A stretch of 64,000 nucleotides of DNA from an uncultured Collinsella sp. (GCA_902493855.1 CABUQV010000001.1:136183-200182); one strand, 5' to 3'; positions 9,734-17,674 are shown, counted from the first letter of the stretch. Made by a program: numbers and translations. Notes: a model not told the origin generated them from the sequence alone.

Positions 9734-10273
9734 CTACTCGGCAGCAGCCTCAGTCTCGACCTCGGCGGTCTCGGCCTCGGCGACCTCAGCGGCCTCCTCG
9801 ACCTCAGCCTCGGCAGCGAGCTCCTCGGCGGTAACGCCAACGAGAACGACAACCTCGGCCTTGATCTCGCGGTACAGCGAGATGGCAACGGTGTGGGCAC
9901 CGGCAACCTTGATGGGCTTACCGAGCTCGACGCGCTTGCGGTCGATGTCCATACCGAGCTGAGCCTTGATGGCGTCAGCGATCATAGCGGCGGTAACGGA
10001 GCCAAAGAGGATGCCCTCGTCGCCGACCTTGACGTCAACGGTGACCGTCTTGCCCTCGAAGGCAGCCTTGGTCTCGTTGGCGGTAGCCAGACGGACGGCC
10101 TCGCGCTTGGCGATGTTGTTGCGACGCTCGTCAAGCTGCTTGAGGTTGCCCTTGGTGGCGGCAACAGCGAGCTTCTTGGGGAACAGGAAGTTCTCAGCGT
10201 AACCCTGAGCGACCTCTACGACGTCACCCTCGCCGCCCTTGCCCTTGATCTCATCGAGAAGAATAACCTTCAT
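9734..10273 (-). CDS. rplI: 50S ribosomal protein L9
   Basis: L9 binds 23S rRNA at the base of the L1 stalk. The signature N-terminus MKVILLDEIKGKGGEGDVVE and FLFPKKLA, the connecting helix and the C-terminal domain are present. At 179 residues it exceeds the usual ~150 because of an acidic Glu/Ala-rich tail of about 30 residues. It follows rpsR by 15 bp. Confidence 0.97.
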   Translation of the reverse strand: MKVILLDEIKGKGGEGDVVEVAQGYAENFLFPKKLAVAATKGNLKQLDERRNNIAKREAVRLATANETKAAFEGKTVTVDVKVGDEGILFGSVTAAMIADAIKAQLGMDIDRKRVELGKPIKVAGAHTVAISLYREIKAEVVVLVGVTAEELAAEAEVEEAAEVAEAETAEVETEAAAE

Positions 10274-10288
10274 GATGTGTCTCCCTTC

Positions 10289-10555
10289 TTAGCCGCGGTC
10301 GCGGTTGCCACGAGAGGAAACCACGGGGACGGTGTACGGCAGGAGAGCCATCTCGCGGGCGCGCTTGATGGCGTTGGCGATGTCATGCTGATGCTGCGTG
10401 CAAGCGCCAGTGACGCGACGGGGCTTGATCTTGCCACGGTCGGTCATGTACTTACGGAGAAGCTGAGTGTCCTTATAGTCGATGAACTCAGTGTTCTCCT
10501 TGCAGAACTGGCAGTACTTACGACGCGGCTGACGTGCAGAAAAATCATTAGCCAT
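10289..10555 (-). CDS. rpsR: 30S ribosomal protein S18
   Basis: 88 residues. The core FIDYKDTQLLRKYMTDRGKI and VTGACTQHQHDIANAIKRAR is typical of S18. The Cys-x2-Cys pair (YCQFC) marks the zinc-binding form. The ATG preceded by AAAGG ten bases upstream is used; an upstream in-frame ATG would add 17 atypical residues. S18 binds as a heterodimer with S6, whose gene heads this operon. Confidence 0.97.
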   Translation of the reverse strand: MANDFSARQPRRKYCQFCKENTEFIDYKDTQLLRKYMTDRGKIKPRRVTGACTQHQHDIANAIKRAREMALLPYTVPVVSSRGNRDRG

Positions 10556-10627
10556 GTCAAAATACCTTTCGTTTGGCAACTTCGGCGAACCGAAGCCGCC
10601 TCTCACTCAAAAATAGGTGAACAGCCC

Positions 10628-11080
10628 TTAAAACGGGATGTCCTCATCGTAGACGTCGACCGCGGGCGGCGTAGCCACCGGTGCGGTAGGACGTGCTGCG
10701 GGCGCGGGAGCCGCGGGGGCGTAACCGCCCTGGTCGTAGCCACCCTGGCCACCACGGGAGCTCATAAACTCGATCTCATCGACGATGACCTCAAGCTTGC
10801 TCCGGCGCTGGCCGTCGCGCTCCCAAGAGCTGTAGCGCAGCTTGCCCTCGATCGCGACCTTGTTTCCCTTTGCCAGGAAACGGCTCACGGCCTCGGCGCG
10901 CGTGCCGAACATAGTGCAGTCGACAAAGTTGGGATAGTCCTCCCACTCGCCAGTCTGCGGGTTGCGGCGACGATCGTTCACGGCGACGCCAAAGGACAGA
11001 ACCTGGGTTCCGCCGGCAGTGGCGCGCAGCTCGGGATCACGCGTGAGGTTACCGGTGATGTTCACTCGATTGATGCTCAT
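10628..11080 (-). CDS. ssb: Single-stranded DNA-binding protein
   Basis: 150 residues. The OB-fold (SINRVNITGNLTRDPELR, FGVAVNDRRRN, KGNKVAIEGKLRYSSWE) is followed by a Gly/Pro/Ala-rich linker and the acidic tip DEDIPF that recruits partner proteins. It coats single-stranded DNA in replication and repair. Located between rpsF and rpsR as in most bacteria. Confidence 0.97.
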   Translation of the reverse strand: MSINRVNITGNLTRDPELRATAGGTQVLSFGVAVNDRRRNPQTGEWEDYPNFVDCTMFGTRAEAVSRFLAKGNKVAIEGKLRYSSWERDGQRRSKLEVIVDEIEFMSSRGGQGGYDQGGYAPAAPAPAARPTAPVATPPAVDVYDEDIPF

Positions 11081-11128
11081 AACTCACTACTTCCTCTTGG
11101 GGCACAAGCCCAGTCCAAAACGACAGTC

Positions 11129-11422
11129 TTACTCCTGGTCGTCGCGACGGACGATCATGTGGCGGACCACAGCGTCGGTGATGCGCAGGACGCGATCAAG
11201 CTCGGCGATCTGGGTAGGATCTGCGTGGAAGTTGATGAGGGTGTAGTCACCATCGGTGAGGTCGTTGATCTCGTAGGCGAGCTTGCGCTTGCCCCACTCG
11301 TCAACGGAGTCGACCTTGCCAGCGCCCTCAGCGATCGTGGTATCGATACGCTTCATAACAGCGAGACGAGTCTCGGGGTCGAGCGACGGGTCAACAAAGA
11401 ACAGCAGTTCATAAGCCTTCAT
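11129..11422 (-). CDS. rpsF: 30S ribosomal protein S6
   Basis: 97 residues. The N-terminus MKAYELLFFVDPSLDPETR and the central KRKLAYEI-type core identify S6. The ATG used has GAGGAGGTGACAAT upstream; seven further upstream codons are in frame but unsupported. It is the first gene of the rpsF-ssb-rpsR-rplI operon, with a promoter at 11494-11522 and a leader hairpin between. Confidence 0.96.
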   Translation of the reverse strand: MKAYELLFFVDPSLDPETRLAVMKRIDTTIAEGAGKVDSVDEWGKRKLAYEINDLTDGDYTLINFHADPTQIAELDRVLRITDAVVRHMIVRRDDQE

Positions 11423-11448
11423 ATTGTCACCTCCTCTGGGCAAATGTG

Positions 11449-11477
11449 GCTTCAGGTCGTGAAGGTGCGCCTGAAGC
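11449..11477 (-). promoter_or_regulatory. Leader hairpin of rpsF, candidate S6:S18 autoregulatory site
   Basis: In transcript sense GCTTCAGG pairs with CCTGAAGC around a 13-base loop that contains CACCTT. It lies 27 bases upstream of rpsF in the short 5' UTR. S6:S18-binding leaders that mimic the 16S rRNA site are widespread before rpsF; position and one stem fit, but I cannot verify the full consensus. Confidence 0.4.
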
Positions 11478-11493
11478 AGGAAAAGACTTGGTA

Positions 11494-11522
11494 ATAATAT
11501 CTTTCAACCTCCCAGGCTGCAA
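11494..11522 (-). promoter_or_regulatory. Promoter of the rpsF operon
   Basis: Minus-strand TTGCAG, 17-bp spacer, TATTAT, giving a leader of about 65 nt before rpsF. Confidence 0.7.
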
Positions 11523-11872
11523 GAATGTGCAGCTACAACCTCATGACCTCCACATATGTCCATACTCACACGGCACTTCATGCGTCTTCCAACCAAATGC
11601 TGACCAAATGCTTGACGGATCTGTGAACAAGATACGGCGCCGCGGGGACAAACCAAATCAAACTGCAGGTCAGCAATTGCTGGGCTGTGGTCGCGAAATG
11701 CATACCAGTGGTTCACAGCACCGTTCAAAGTTTTTTAAAATTGTTGCCACGTCGTCTATAAATACCTATTTTGAACAGTTTGCTGCATGCAGCCATGCTG
11801 GTCAGAGCCCGTTTTTTGCCTTCTAGATCCCATCACGAAGCCAAGCGTTTCAAAAAATGCCAACTTTTCTGT
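11523..11872. other. Gap without a recognisable gene
   Basis: 350 bases between the rpsF promoter and the tRNA-Ser promoter. Reading frames here lack a ribosome binding site and a protein-like composition. I see no stable hairpin or repeat. Confidence 0.5.
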
Positions 11873-11900
11873 TTGCACTTTGCGATTCCTCGTGTATACT
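11873..11900 (+). promoter_or_regulatory. Promoter of tRNA-Ser(GGA)
   Basis: TTGCAC, 16-bp spacer, TATACT, ending 16 bases before the tRNA. Confidence 0.75.
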
Positions 11901-11916
11901 GACTTTCGCATTTAAC

Positions 11917-12007
11917 GGAGAGTTGTCCGAGTGGCCGAAGGAGCACGATTGGAAATCGTGTAGGCGTCAAAAGCGTCTCCAGGGTTCAAATCCCTGACTC
12001 TCCGCCA
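11917..12007 (+). tRNA. tRNA-Ser (anticodon GGA)
   Basis: Class II tRNA with a long variable arm. The 7-bp acceptor stem is GGAGAGT / ACTCTCC, the anticodon loop TTGGAAA reads GGA, the T-arm contains GGTTCAAATCC, and CCA is encoded. Confidence 0.97.
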
Positions 12008-12016
12008 GTTAATTCC

Positions 12017-12046
12017 AAAGCAGGCCTTCGAGCCTGCTTTGTTTTT
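12017..12046 (+). terminator. Terminator of tRNA-Ser(GGA)
   Basis: AAAGCAGGC / GCCTGCTTT hairpin followed by GTTTTT. Confidence 0.9.
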
Positions 12047-12055
12047 ACCCCACGC

Positions 12056-12146
12056 GGAGGGGTGGCAGAGTGGTTGAATGCGGCGGTCTCGAAAACCGTT
12101 TGGCCTGTATAAGGTCACGAGGGTTCGAATCCCTCCTCCTCCGCCA
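12056..12146 (+). tRNA. tRNA-Ser (anticodon CGA)
   Basis: Class II tRNA. Acceptor GGAGGGG pairs with CTCCTCC (one G-U), the anticodon loop CTCGAAA reads CGA for UCG codons, there is a long variable arm, and CCA is encoded. Confidence 0.97.
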
Positions 12147-12158
12147 TTTTGGTTGAGA

Positions 12159-12186
12159 AAGCTCCCGGGAATGGGAGCTTTTTTGT
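12159..12186 (+). terminator. Terminator of tRNA-Ser(CGA)
   Basis: AAGCTCCC / GGGAGCTT hairpin with a six-T tail. Confidence 0.9.
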
Positions 12187-12209
12187 TTTGAGTCCCTAAC
12201 AAGCAAATA

Positions 12210-12236
12210 CGGCGAAAGAGGAGGGATTCGAACCCG
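12210..12236 (-). repeat. Inverted partial copy of the tRNA-Ser(CGA) 3' end
   Basis: On the minus strand it reads GGGTTCGAATCCCTCCTC then TTTCGCCG, matching the T-arm and acceptor 3' strand of the tRNA just upstream except for the last few bases. It lies directly after that tRNA's terminator. The same arrangement is seen after tRNA-Gly and the duplicated tRNA-Lys end. Confidence 0.75.
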
Positions 12237-12245
12237 CCCCTCCCT

Positions 12246-12325
12246 CAAAACATGTACGTCACCCTCCAAAACCGACATTTTTCGACATCTTTGAAGGCTG
12301 ACGTACACGTTTGGATTGAGCTCAC
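12246..12325 (+). repeat. 80-bp palindromic repeat, left copy
   Basis: Itself an imperfect palindrome (arms ACATGTACGTCACCCTCCAAA and TTTGAAGGCTGACGTACACGT) followed by TTTGGATTGAGCTCAC. It matches the reverse complement of 13436-13515 at 75 of 80 positions. The copies face inward across the nuclease-like gene. Confidence 0.9.
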
Positions 12326-12335
12326 GGGAGTGGCA

Positions 12336-13343
12336 CTATTCGGAAGGTGCCTCTTCGTCTCGCATGCCTTTCCAGTTGCGGATAAGCGCCTTGCGTAGTT
12401 CGTTTTGCTCTCGCTGGTACCCGGTGTCGGTACAGCGAGGCATGCCGAGTGCTTCGCGAATGTTGTTCATGGCGCGGTGAAAGGCGAGCTGGCTGTCGAA
12501 CTGAGCCGAAGTGAGCGTAACGATTCGATATCCCATTTGGGAGAGAACGGCCTCTCGCTCCGCATCTGCCCCCTTGCGCTCGAACTCATCGTGAAAGCCG
12601 CCCTTATATTCGATACCGAGCTCCCTGCGCTTGTAGGTAACGAGCGCATCGATTTTGAGTGTTCGAGCTTTGGCGCAATGCCAGAGACGTTGAGGGATCT
12701 CGAGCGGTTTGTTGAGTTCGATACCTCGGATGCCAACGCCGCCTTCGCTTGTTGGGAGCGAGAGGGCGATTGCCGAAGCGGTCTCCATAGGCGAGGCCGA
12801 GTGATCGTAGATGTGCCTGAGCGCGAGCCGTGCACGTGTGGCACCGGGTTTGCCGGGGTGCCGATCGAGCAGTTCGGTTATTTCATCCTTGGAGGTGGTG
12901 GCTGGTTGCTCGGTATAAGGGTCGGCGGGATTGAGCCTCATGCGATAATCGCCGCAAACTTCATAGCCATATTCGAGATATTCGATCCTATCCATCCACT
13001 CGGCAGCGAGCACGAAGGTGAAGGCTTCGTCGGTGATGAAGATTCCGGGCGTCAACTCGTCAATATGCTCGTAGGGAAGATTTTGTCCAAGAATGTGGCA
13101 AATGACGCCTTTGGTGCGAATTCGCTCGAATTCGAATACAACCGAGATATCGATAGTTTTGAGCATATCGGACGGAATGCCGCAGTCGGTAAGGGCCTGT
13201 CGTATGCGCGCAACGCGTTGCTGGGTGGAGATGCCTCGTACGCCTATCTGGTAGTCGTGCCGCGCAAGAGACTGAACCAAATTCTGGGGCGCATGATGGA
13301 CAAGCCATGCGGTTTTATGCGAAATGAGAACAGGAGTATCCAT
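12336..13343 (-). CDS. Protein with a C-terminal nuclease-like (DUF559/Vsr-like) fold
   Basis: 335 residues. The C-terminal part has KIDALVTYKRRELGIEYKGG then a run ending EREAVLSQMGYRIVTLT. This D-(12)-E-x-K layout with a following Arg-rich helix and a hydrophobic strand is the pattern of DUF559/very-short-patch-repair-like PD-(D/E)xK proteins. The N-terminal 200 residues are not recognised but resemble the regulator halves seen in AbiEi-like/DUF559 proteins. Start ATG has GAGAGG upstream. The gene is boxed by two 80-bp inverted palindromes and abuts the tRNA-Ser pair, so it may be acquired. Enzymatic activity is inference. Confidence 0.7.
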   Translation of the reverse strand: MDTPVLISHKTAWLVHHAPQNLVQSLARHDYQIGVRGISTQQRVARIRQALTDCGIPSDMLKTIDISVVFEFERIRTKGVICHILGQNLPYEHIDELTPGIFITDEAFTFVLAAEWMDRIEYLEYGYEVCGDYRMRLNPADPYTEQPATTSKDEITELLDRHPGKPGATRARLALRHIYDHSASPMETASAIALSLPTSEGGVGIRGIELNKPLEIPQRLWHCAKARTLKIDALVTYKRRELGIEYKGGFHDEFERKGADAEREAVLSQMGYRIVTLTSAQFDSQLAFHRAMNNIREALGMPRCTDTGYQREQNELRKALIRNWKGMRDEEAPSE

Positions 13344-13435
13344 TGAGGGCCTCTCGCTCTGAGCCGGTATCCAACTCTTATGTCCGTTGAAGTGGGGAAA
13401 TATACCGGATGTGAGTAAATTAACTCACTCATGCT

Positions 13436-13515
13436 GTGAGCTCAATCCAAACATGTACGCCAGCCTCCAAAGATGTCAAAAAATGTCGTTTTTGGAGGGT
13501 GACGTACATGTTTTG
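13436..13515 (-). repeat. 80-bp palindromic repeat, right copy
   Basis: Inverted copy of 12246-12325 with five mismatches, containing GTGAGCTCAATCCAAA at its left edge and the palindromic arms to its right. The rest of the 13344-13647 gap holds no further gene that I can support. Confidence 0.9.
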
Positions 13516-13647
13516 GATCCCTGGCATTCCAGCAGCGCCACGCCCGCGCCCAGTCCCGACCGTTTGCCGAGCAATAGGGTCGCAATCGGCGCCGAACATG
13601 TACTATGTACGGGCATTGTCCAAACCCGTAACTCAAAGGACCCCATC

Positions 13648-14337
13648 TTGCCCGTCGTCGCCGCTATAACCGTTACCTCACATGCCTCGGACGCCATGGT
13701 CGCTATCCCCTTTTGGCTCGAGATGTTCGCCGTTGTCGCTGCATCGATCTCGGGTGTGCTGGTTGCGCGCGAACACAAGCTCGACCTGGTGGGCGCGGTC
13801 GCGCTCGCGGTGGTCTGCGGTCTGGGCGGCGGTCTTTTGCGCGATATGACACTCCAGGTCGGCAACGTCTACATCCTCAACCAGCCAATGGCGCTGCCGC
13901 TCTCCATCGCCACAGCGGCCATCATCTACATCTTCCCGGCAATCGTCGATAAACCCGAGAAACTCATCCCATTGCTCGACATCATCTCGGTCGGCATCTA
14001 CGCCGCCACCGGAGCGGACAAAGCACTGGTTTATGGCTTTGCGCCGGCCGTATGCATCATGATGGGCTTCTTCACCGCGGTGGGTGGCGGCATGTTGCGC
14101 GACGGCTTTATGGGCGTGGTTCCGGGCATTTTCCAACGTACTAACTTTTATGCCATCGCCGCCATCGCCGGCTCGACAAGCTATGTGTGTCTCGTTATGA
14201 GCGGCATCATGAGCAATGTCGCCGCACTGGTCGTATGCGTCGCGGTGACCATGGGCCTGCGCTGGCTCTCGCTGCGCTTTGATATCAAAAGCCCCACCGA
14301 GGAAGACATCGCACGTTTTTTGCATCGCAAAAAGTAG
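13648..14337 (+). CDS. TRIC/UPF0126-family membrane channel (YadS-like)
   Basis: 229 residues with about seven membrane helices. The repeated motif GLGGGLLRDM (about 57-66) and VGGGMLRDGF (about 148-157) is the hallmark of the bacterial TRIC/UPF0126 duplicated fold. Family members are trimeric cation channels, and some have been linked to glycine transport. I use TTG at 13648 with AAAGGA seven bases upstream; this avoids an upstream frame that runs through the palindromic repeat, and gives normal family length. Confidence 0.88.
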   Translation: MPVVAAITVTSHASDAMVAIPFWLEMFAVVAASISGVLVAREHKLDLVGAVALAVVCGLGGGLLRDMTLQVGNVYILNQPMALPLSIATAAIIYIFPAIVDKPEKLIPLLDIISVGIYAATGADKALVYGFAPAVCIMMGFFTAVGGGMLRDGFMGVVPGIFQRTNFYAIAAIAGSTSYVCLVMSGIMSNVAALVVCVAVTMGLRWLSLRFDIKSPTEEDIARFLHRKK

Positions 14338-14406
14338 ACAGCACGGCACGACCCTTCGAAATGCAACCGAGAGGTTCTTTTAGAGCGCCCGCGCGTTGGG
14401 TACCCT

Positions 14407-14431
14407 GTTAGATACATGTCGAGTATCTAAC
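14407..14431. promoter_or_regulatory. Perfect 9-bp inverted repeat before the bactofilin-like gene
   Basis: GTTAGATAC, seven bases, GTATCTAAC, ending 12 bases before the ATG and immediately before GAAGGA. It could be an operator, or in RNA a hairpin next to the ribosome binding site. Confidence 0.6.
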
Positions 14432-14443
14432 GAAGGATTCACT

Positions 14444-15589
14444 ATGCCTTGCAACCTAGCACCGTCGTCCCGACGCCGTAAAACGCGTGGCCGCATCGCC
14501 CTCCTATTCGCACTGATCGCGCTTGCGCTGACCGTACTTCCCACGACGTCGTTCGCCGGCACAGACACCGCGGGCAACGTGCTCGCAACCGAAGTTGACT
14601 CAAATCCGTCTGGCGTCGAAGGCGACCTGTACTGGGCCGGTCAGAGCCTCAACCTGGACGACACCTCCATCGGCCGCGATATTATCGCGGCAGGCGAGAG
14701 CTTGTCGATTCGCGACTGCACCGTAGGCGGAGCCGTTCGCCTGGCGGCGCGTACCATCGATATCTCCAAAACCGCAATCGATGGCAGCGTGACGGTAGCC
14801 GGTCAGCATGTCGTGCTCAACACCGGTAGCGCCGCCAACTGTTTTTACGCGATGGGCGAGACAGTTGCCCTGCGCGGCTCCGCCAAGTCGGCAGCACTCG
14901 CGGGCAGTACGGTAACCATCGACGGCGCCGTCGAGGGCGACGTCGAGGTTTGGGCCGATAAGCTCGTCTTGGGCAAGAATGCCCGCATTACCGGCACCGT
15001 GAACGCGCATGTTTCCGAGGACCCCGAGCGCGCCGCAGGAGCCGAGGTCGGCGCGCTCAAGATCGACCGCACCGAGAACGAAGATACTTCCACCCTTAAC
15101 GATATCGTCGGCGGCATCGTGGCCGCGGCACTCTCGACCTGCTTTATCGCCCTGTTGCTCGAGCTCGTCTTTCCGCGAGCGACCGCCAGCGCCGCCGGCA
15201 TGCTTCACCAGCGCCCCACGCCCCTGTGGGTGAGCGGTCTTCTGGGCACGATTGCTGTCATCCCCACCATCCTGCTGCTGATTATCTCGATTGCCGGCCT
15301 GTCGCTTGCCGGAGCCCTCATGTGCGCCGTGATCGGCGTCGCGCTGGTCTCCACCGCTTTTGCGGGCTGCGCGATCGCTCGCATGATCGGACATAACCAG
15401 AACCGCTACGCTATGGCAGCCGTCGGCGGTGTGGCCGCAGGCGGCCTCACAGGCCTTCCCCTCATCGGCGGCTTCATCAGCGGCGTGGCCTTTGTCTTTA
15501 TGCTCGGCTACGTTATCCAGATCATCTGGCGCAATGCCCACCTCAAGCCGCAGCAGGCCGCCAACACCCCGGGCCTTCCCTCCGCCTAG
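14444..15589 (+). CDS. Membrane protein with bactofilin-like beta-repeat domain
   Basis: 381 residues. A signal peptide (about 17-38, ALLFALIALALTVLPTTSFAG) precedes a beta-repeat region (about 55-195) with regularly spaced D-x-S/T-V/I-G and DGSVTVAG / DGAVEGDVEVW turns, as in polymer-forming cytoskeletal (bactofilin) proteins. The C-terminal third has four or five membrane helices and a Gly-rich loop. Bactofilins are normally cytoplasmic; here the domain would lie outside the membrane. The start has GAAGGA seven bases upstream. Role in envelope shape or sensing is only a guess. Confidence 0.8.
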   Translation: MPCNLAPSSRRRKTRGRIALLFALIALALTVLPTTSFAGTDTAGNVLATEVDSNPSGVEGDLYWAGQSLNLDDTSIGRDIIAAGESLSIRDCTVGGAVRLAARTIDISKTAIDGSVTVAGQHVVLNTGSAANCFYAMGETVALRGSAKSAALAGSTVTIDGAVEGDVEVWADKLVLGKNARITGTVNAHVSEDPERAAGAEVGALKIDRTENEDTSTLNDIVGGIVAAALSTCFIALLLELVFPRATASAAGMLHQRPTPLWVSGLLGTIAVIPTILLLIISIAGLSLAGALMCAVIGVALVSTAFAGCAIARMIGHNQNRYAMAAVGGVAAGGLTGLPLIGGFISGVAFVFMLGYVIQIIWRNAHLKPQQAANTPGLPSA

Positions 15590-15595
15590 CCGCTA

Positions 15596-15655
15596 ACCAC
15601 CACAAAAGGGCCAGGCACCTTTGTGGTGGTGCAAAACAACCTGACCCCATTGCAC
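15596..15655. repeat. Two adjacent intergenic hairpins
   Basis: ACCACCACAAA pairs with TTTGTGGTGGT (11 bp) at 15596-15630, and GGTGCAA pairs with TTGCACC at about 15627-15655; the arms overlap, so the two hairpins would be mutually exclusive. The first can serve as a terminator for the bactofilin-like gene despite lacking a T-run. Confidence 0.6.
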
Positions 15656-15656
15656 C

Positions 15657-15692
15657 AAAAAGGGCGCCGACCATTGCGGTCGACGCCCTTTC
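15657..15692 (-). terminator. Terminator of typA
   Basis: Minus-strand AAAGGGCGTCGACC / GGTCGGCGCCCTTT hairpin with a T-run. Confidence 0.85.
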
Positions 15693-15718
15693 TTATTGGC
15701 GGTTATAAGCCCCAGCGC

Positions 15719-17557
15719 TTATTTGTTGACCTGACCGGCGCGGACGGCGGCCTTCTTACGGTCGGTGGCGTTGAGCAGACGCTTGCGCAGGCGGATGTTC
15801 TTGGGAGTAATCTCGACCAGCTCGTCGTCGGCGATGTACTCCAGCGCCTCCTCGAGCGAGAAGGTGCGGGGCGGCACCAGCTGGACGGAGATATCGGAGG
15901 TCGAGGAGCGCTGGTTGCCCAGGTTCTTGGTACGGGCGATGTTGACGACCATGTCGCCAGCCTTGCTGCGCTCGCCCACGATCATGCCCTCATAGCACTC
16001 GGTGCCCGGCTCAACGAACAGCTGACCGCGCTCCTGCAGCGTGCCCAGAGCGTAGGCAACGGCCTTCTCGGTAGTCATGGAGATCATGGCACCGTTCTGA
16101 CGGTTGCCGATCTCGCCGGCGTAGGGACCATACTCCAGGAAGGTGTGGTAGAACACGCCCTCGCCGTGGGTGACGTTCATGATGCGGTTCTTAAGACCCA
16201 TGATGCCGCGGGTCGGGATCTTAAACTCGAGGTGCGTCACGATGCCCGAGGTGTCCATGCTCGTCATGATGCCGCCGGAGGTGCCGAAGACCTCAACGAC
16301 CTTGCCCGAGTACTCGTCCGGGCACTCGACGACGGCCTGCTCGACGGGCTCCATCTTGTTGCCGTTCTCGTCCTTCTTAAACAGAACGCGGGGACGGCCG
16401 ACCTGGAACTCAAAGCCCTCGCGGCGCATGGACTCCATCAGAACGGACAGGTGCAGAATGCCGCGGCCCGAGACCTCGACGCCGCTCTTGTCCTCGAGTT
16501 CCTCGATCTTCATGGTCACGTTGTTCTCGGCCTCGTTGAACAGGCGCTCCTTGAGCTGACGGGCGCCCACGATGTCGCCGTCGCGGCCGACAAGCGGGGA
16601 GGTCGAAGCCTCAAAGACGATGGACAGGGTCGGCGGGTCGATCTCGATGGGCTCGAGCTCGACAGGGTTCTCGGGATCGGTGTAGACATCGCCGATATCG
16701 GTGCGGTCGATACCCACGACAGCGGCGATGTCGCCGGCGCCGACTTCCTGGCACTCGGTACGGCCCAGGTAGTCGAAGGTAAAGAGCTGCTTGACGGTGG
16801 CGGTAGCGCTGGAGCCGTCGTTCTTGACAACCAGGATCTGGTCGCCCTGGTGGATGGCGCCAGAGTACACGCGGCCGATACCGATGCGGCCGACGAAGTT
16901 GGAGTGGTCGATGGTCACGCACTGCATGGCCAGCGGGGCGTTCTCGTCAACCTCGGGCGCGGGCATGTCGTCGATAATCATATCGAGCAGCGGGTACATG
17001 TCCATGTTGCCGTCGTTGGGGTCAAGACGGGCAAAGCCGTTCATGGCGCTGGCGTAGACCACGTGCTCCATGGCGAACTCAAGCTGGTCGTCGGTGGCGC
17101 CCAGGTCGGCCATGAGGTCCAGGCAGTCGTTGTAGGCCTTCTCGGGGTTGGCGCCCGGACGGTCGATCTTGTTGATGACGATCATGATCTTAAGGCCGGT
17201 GTCAATAGCGTGACGCAGCACGAAGCGGGTCTGGGGCATGGGGCCCTCAAAGGCGTCGACCAGCAGCAGGGCGCCGTCGGCCATACGCAGCACGCGCTCG
17301 ACCTCGCCGCCAAAGTCGGCGTGGCCCGGGGTGTCGATGACGTTGATCTTGACGTCCTTGTACTCGATAGAGATGTTCTTGGCGAGAATCGTAATGCCGC
17401 GCTCGCGCTCCTGGTCGTTGGAATCCAGGACGCGGTCCTCGACCTGCTGGTTGGCACGGAAGGCGTCCGTGGCACGCAGGAGCTTGTCGACCATCGTCGT
17501 CTTGCCGTGGTCGACGTGAGCGATGATGGCGATGTTCCTCAGATTGTCTACGCGCAT
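15719..17557 (-). CDS. typA: Ribosome-associated GTPase TypA/BipA
   Basis: 612 residues. The translational GTPase motifs are G1 AHVDHGKT, G3 DTPGHADF and G4 NKID, followed by EF-G-like domains and the BipA C-terminal domain (RGIMGLKNRIMNVTHGEG, YEGMIVGERSKAGDM). BipA binds the 70S ribosome and aids 50S assembly and stress or cold adaptation. Single gene with its own terminator. Confidence 0.97.
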   Translation of the reverse strand: MRVDNLRNIAIIAHVDHGKTTMVDKLLRATDAFRANQQVEDRVLDSNDQERERGITILAKNISIEYKDVKINVIDTPGHADFGGEVERVLRMADGALLLVDAFEGPMPQTRFVLRHAIDTGLKIMIVINKIDRPGANPEKAYNDCLDLMADLGATDDQLEFAMEHVVYASAMNGFARLDPNDGNMDMYPLLDMIIDDMPAPEVDENAPLAMQCVTIDHSNFVGRIGIGRVYSGAIHQGDQILVVKNDGSSATATVKQLFTFDYLGRTECQEVGAGDIAAVVGIDRTDIGDVYTDPENPVELEPIEIDPPTLSIVFEASTSPLVGRDGDIVGARQLKERLFNEAENNVTMKIEELEDKSGVEVSGRGILHLSVLMESMRREGFEFQVGRPRVLFKKDENGNKMEPVEQAVVECPDEYSGKVVEVFGTSGGIMTSMDTSGIVTHLEFKIPTRGIMGLKNRIMNVTHGEGVFYHTFLEYGPYAGEIGNRQNGAMISMTTEKAVAYALGTLQERGQLFVEPGTECYEGMIVGERSKAGDMVVNIARTKNLGNQRSSTSDISVQLVPPRTFSLEEALEYIADDELVEITPKNIRLRKRLLNATDRKKAAVRAGQVNK

Positions 17558-17674
17558 GTAGTTCCCCTATCTTCTATCTATATACAACCGGCACGCGTAT
17601 GCGACCCACCCAGCAATGCAACGCTCGGCGGGAATATTGAGCCTTTTACCGAAAACTCGTTTATTTTAGCGATT

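Noticed and set aside
11446..11826. 126-codon plus-strand frame between rpsF and tRNA-Ser
   Set aside because: It runs through the rpsF leader and promoter, lacks a ribosome binding site and has no protein-like features.
12246..12325. A peptide of the form MY(V/A)SLQRC... can be read from both 80-bp repeats
   Set aside because: The two copies differ mostly by changes that keep the palindrome, not the protein; there is no ribosome binding site, and the left copy would need a GTG.
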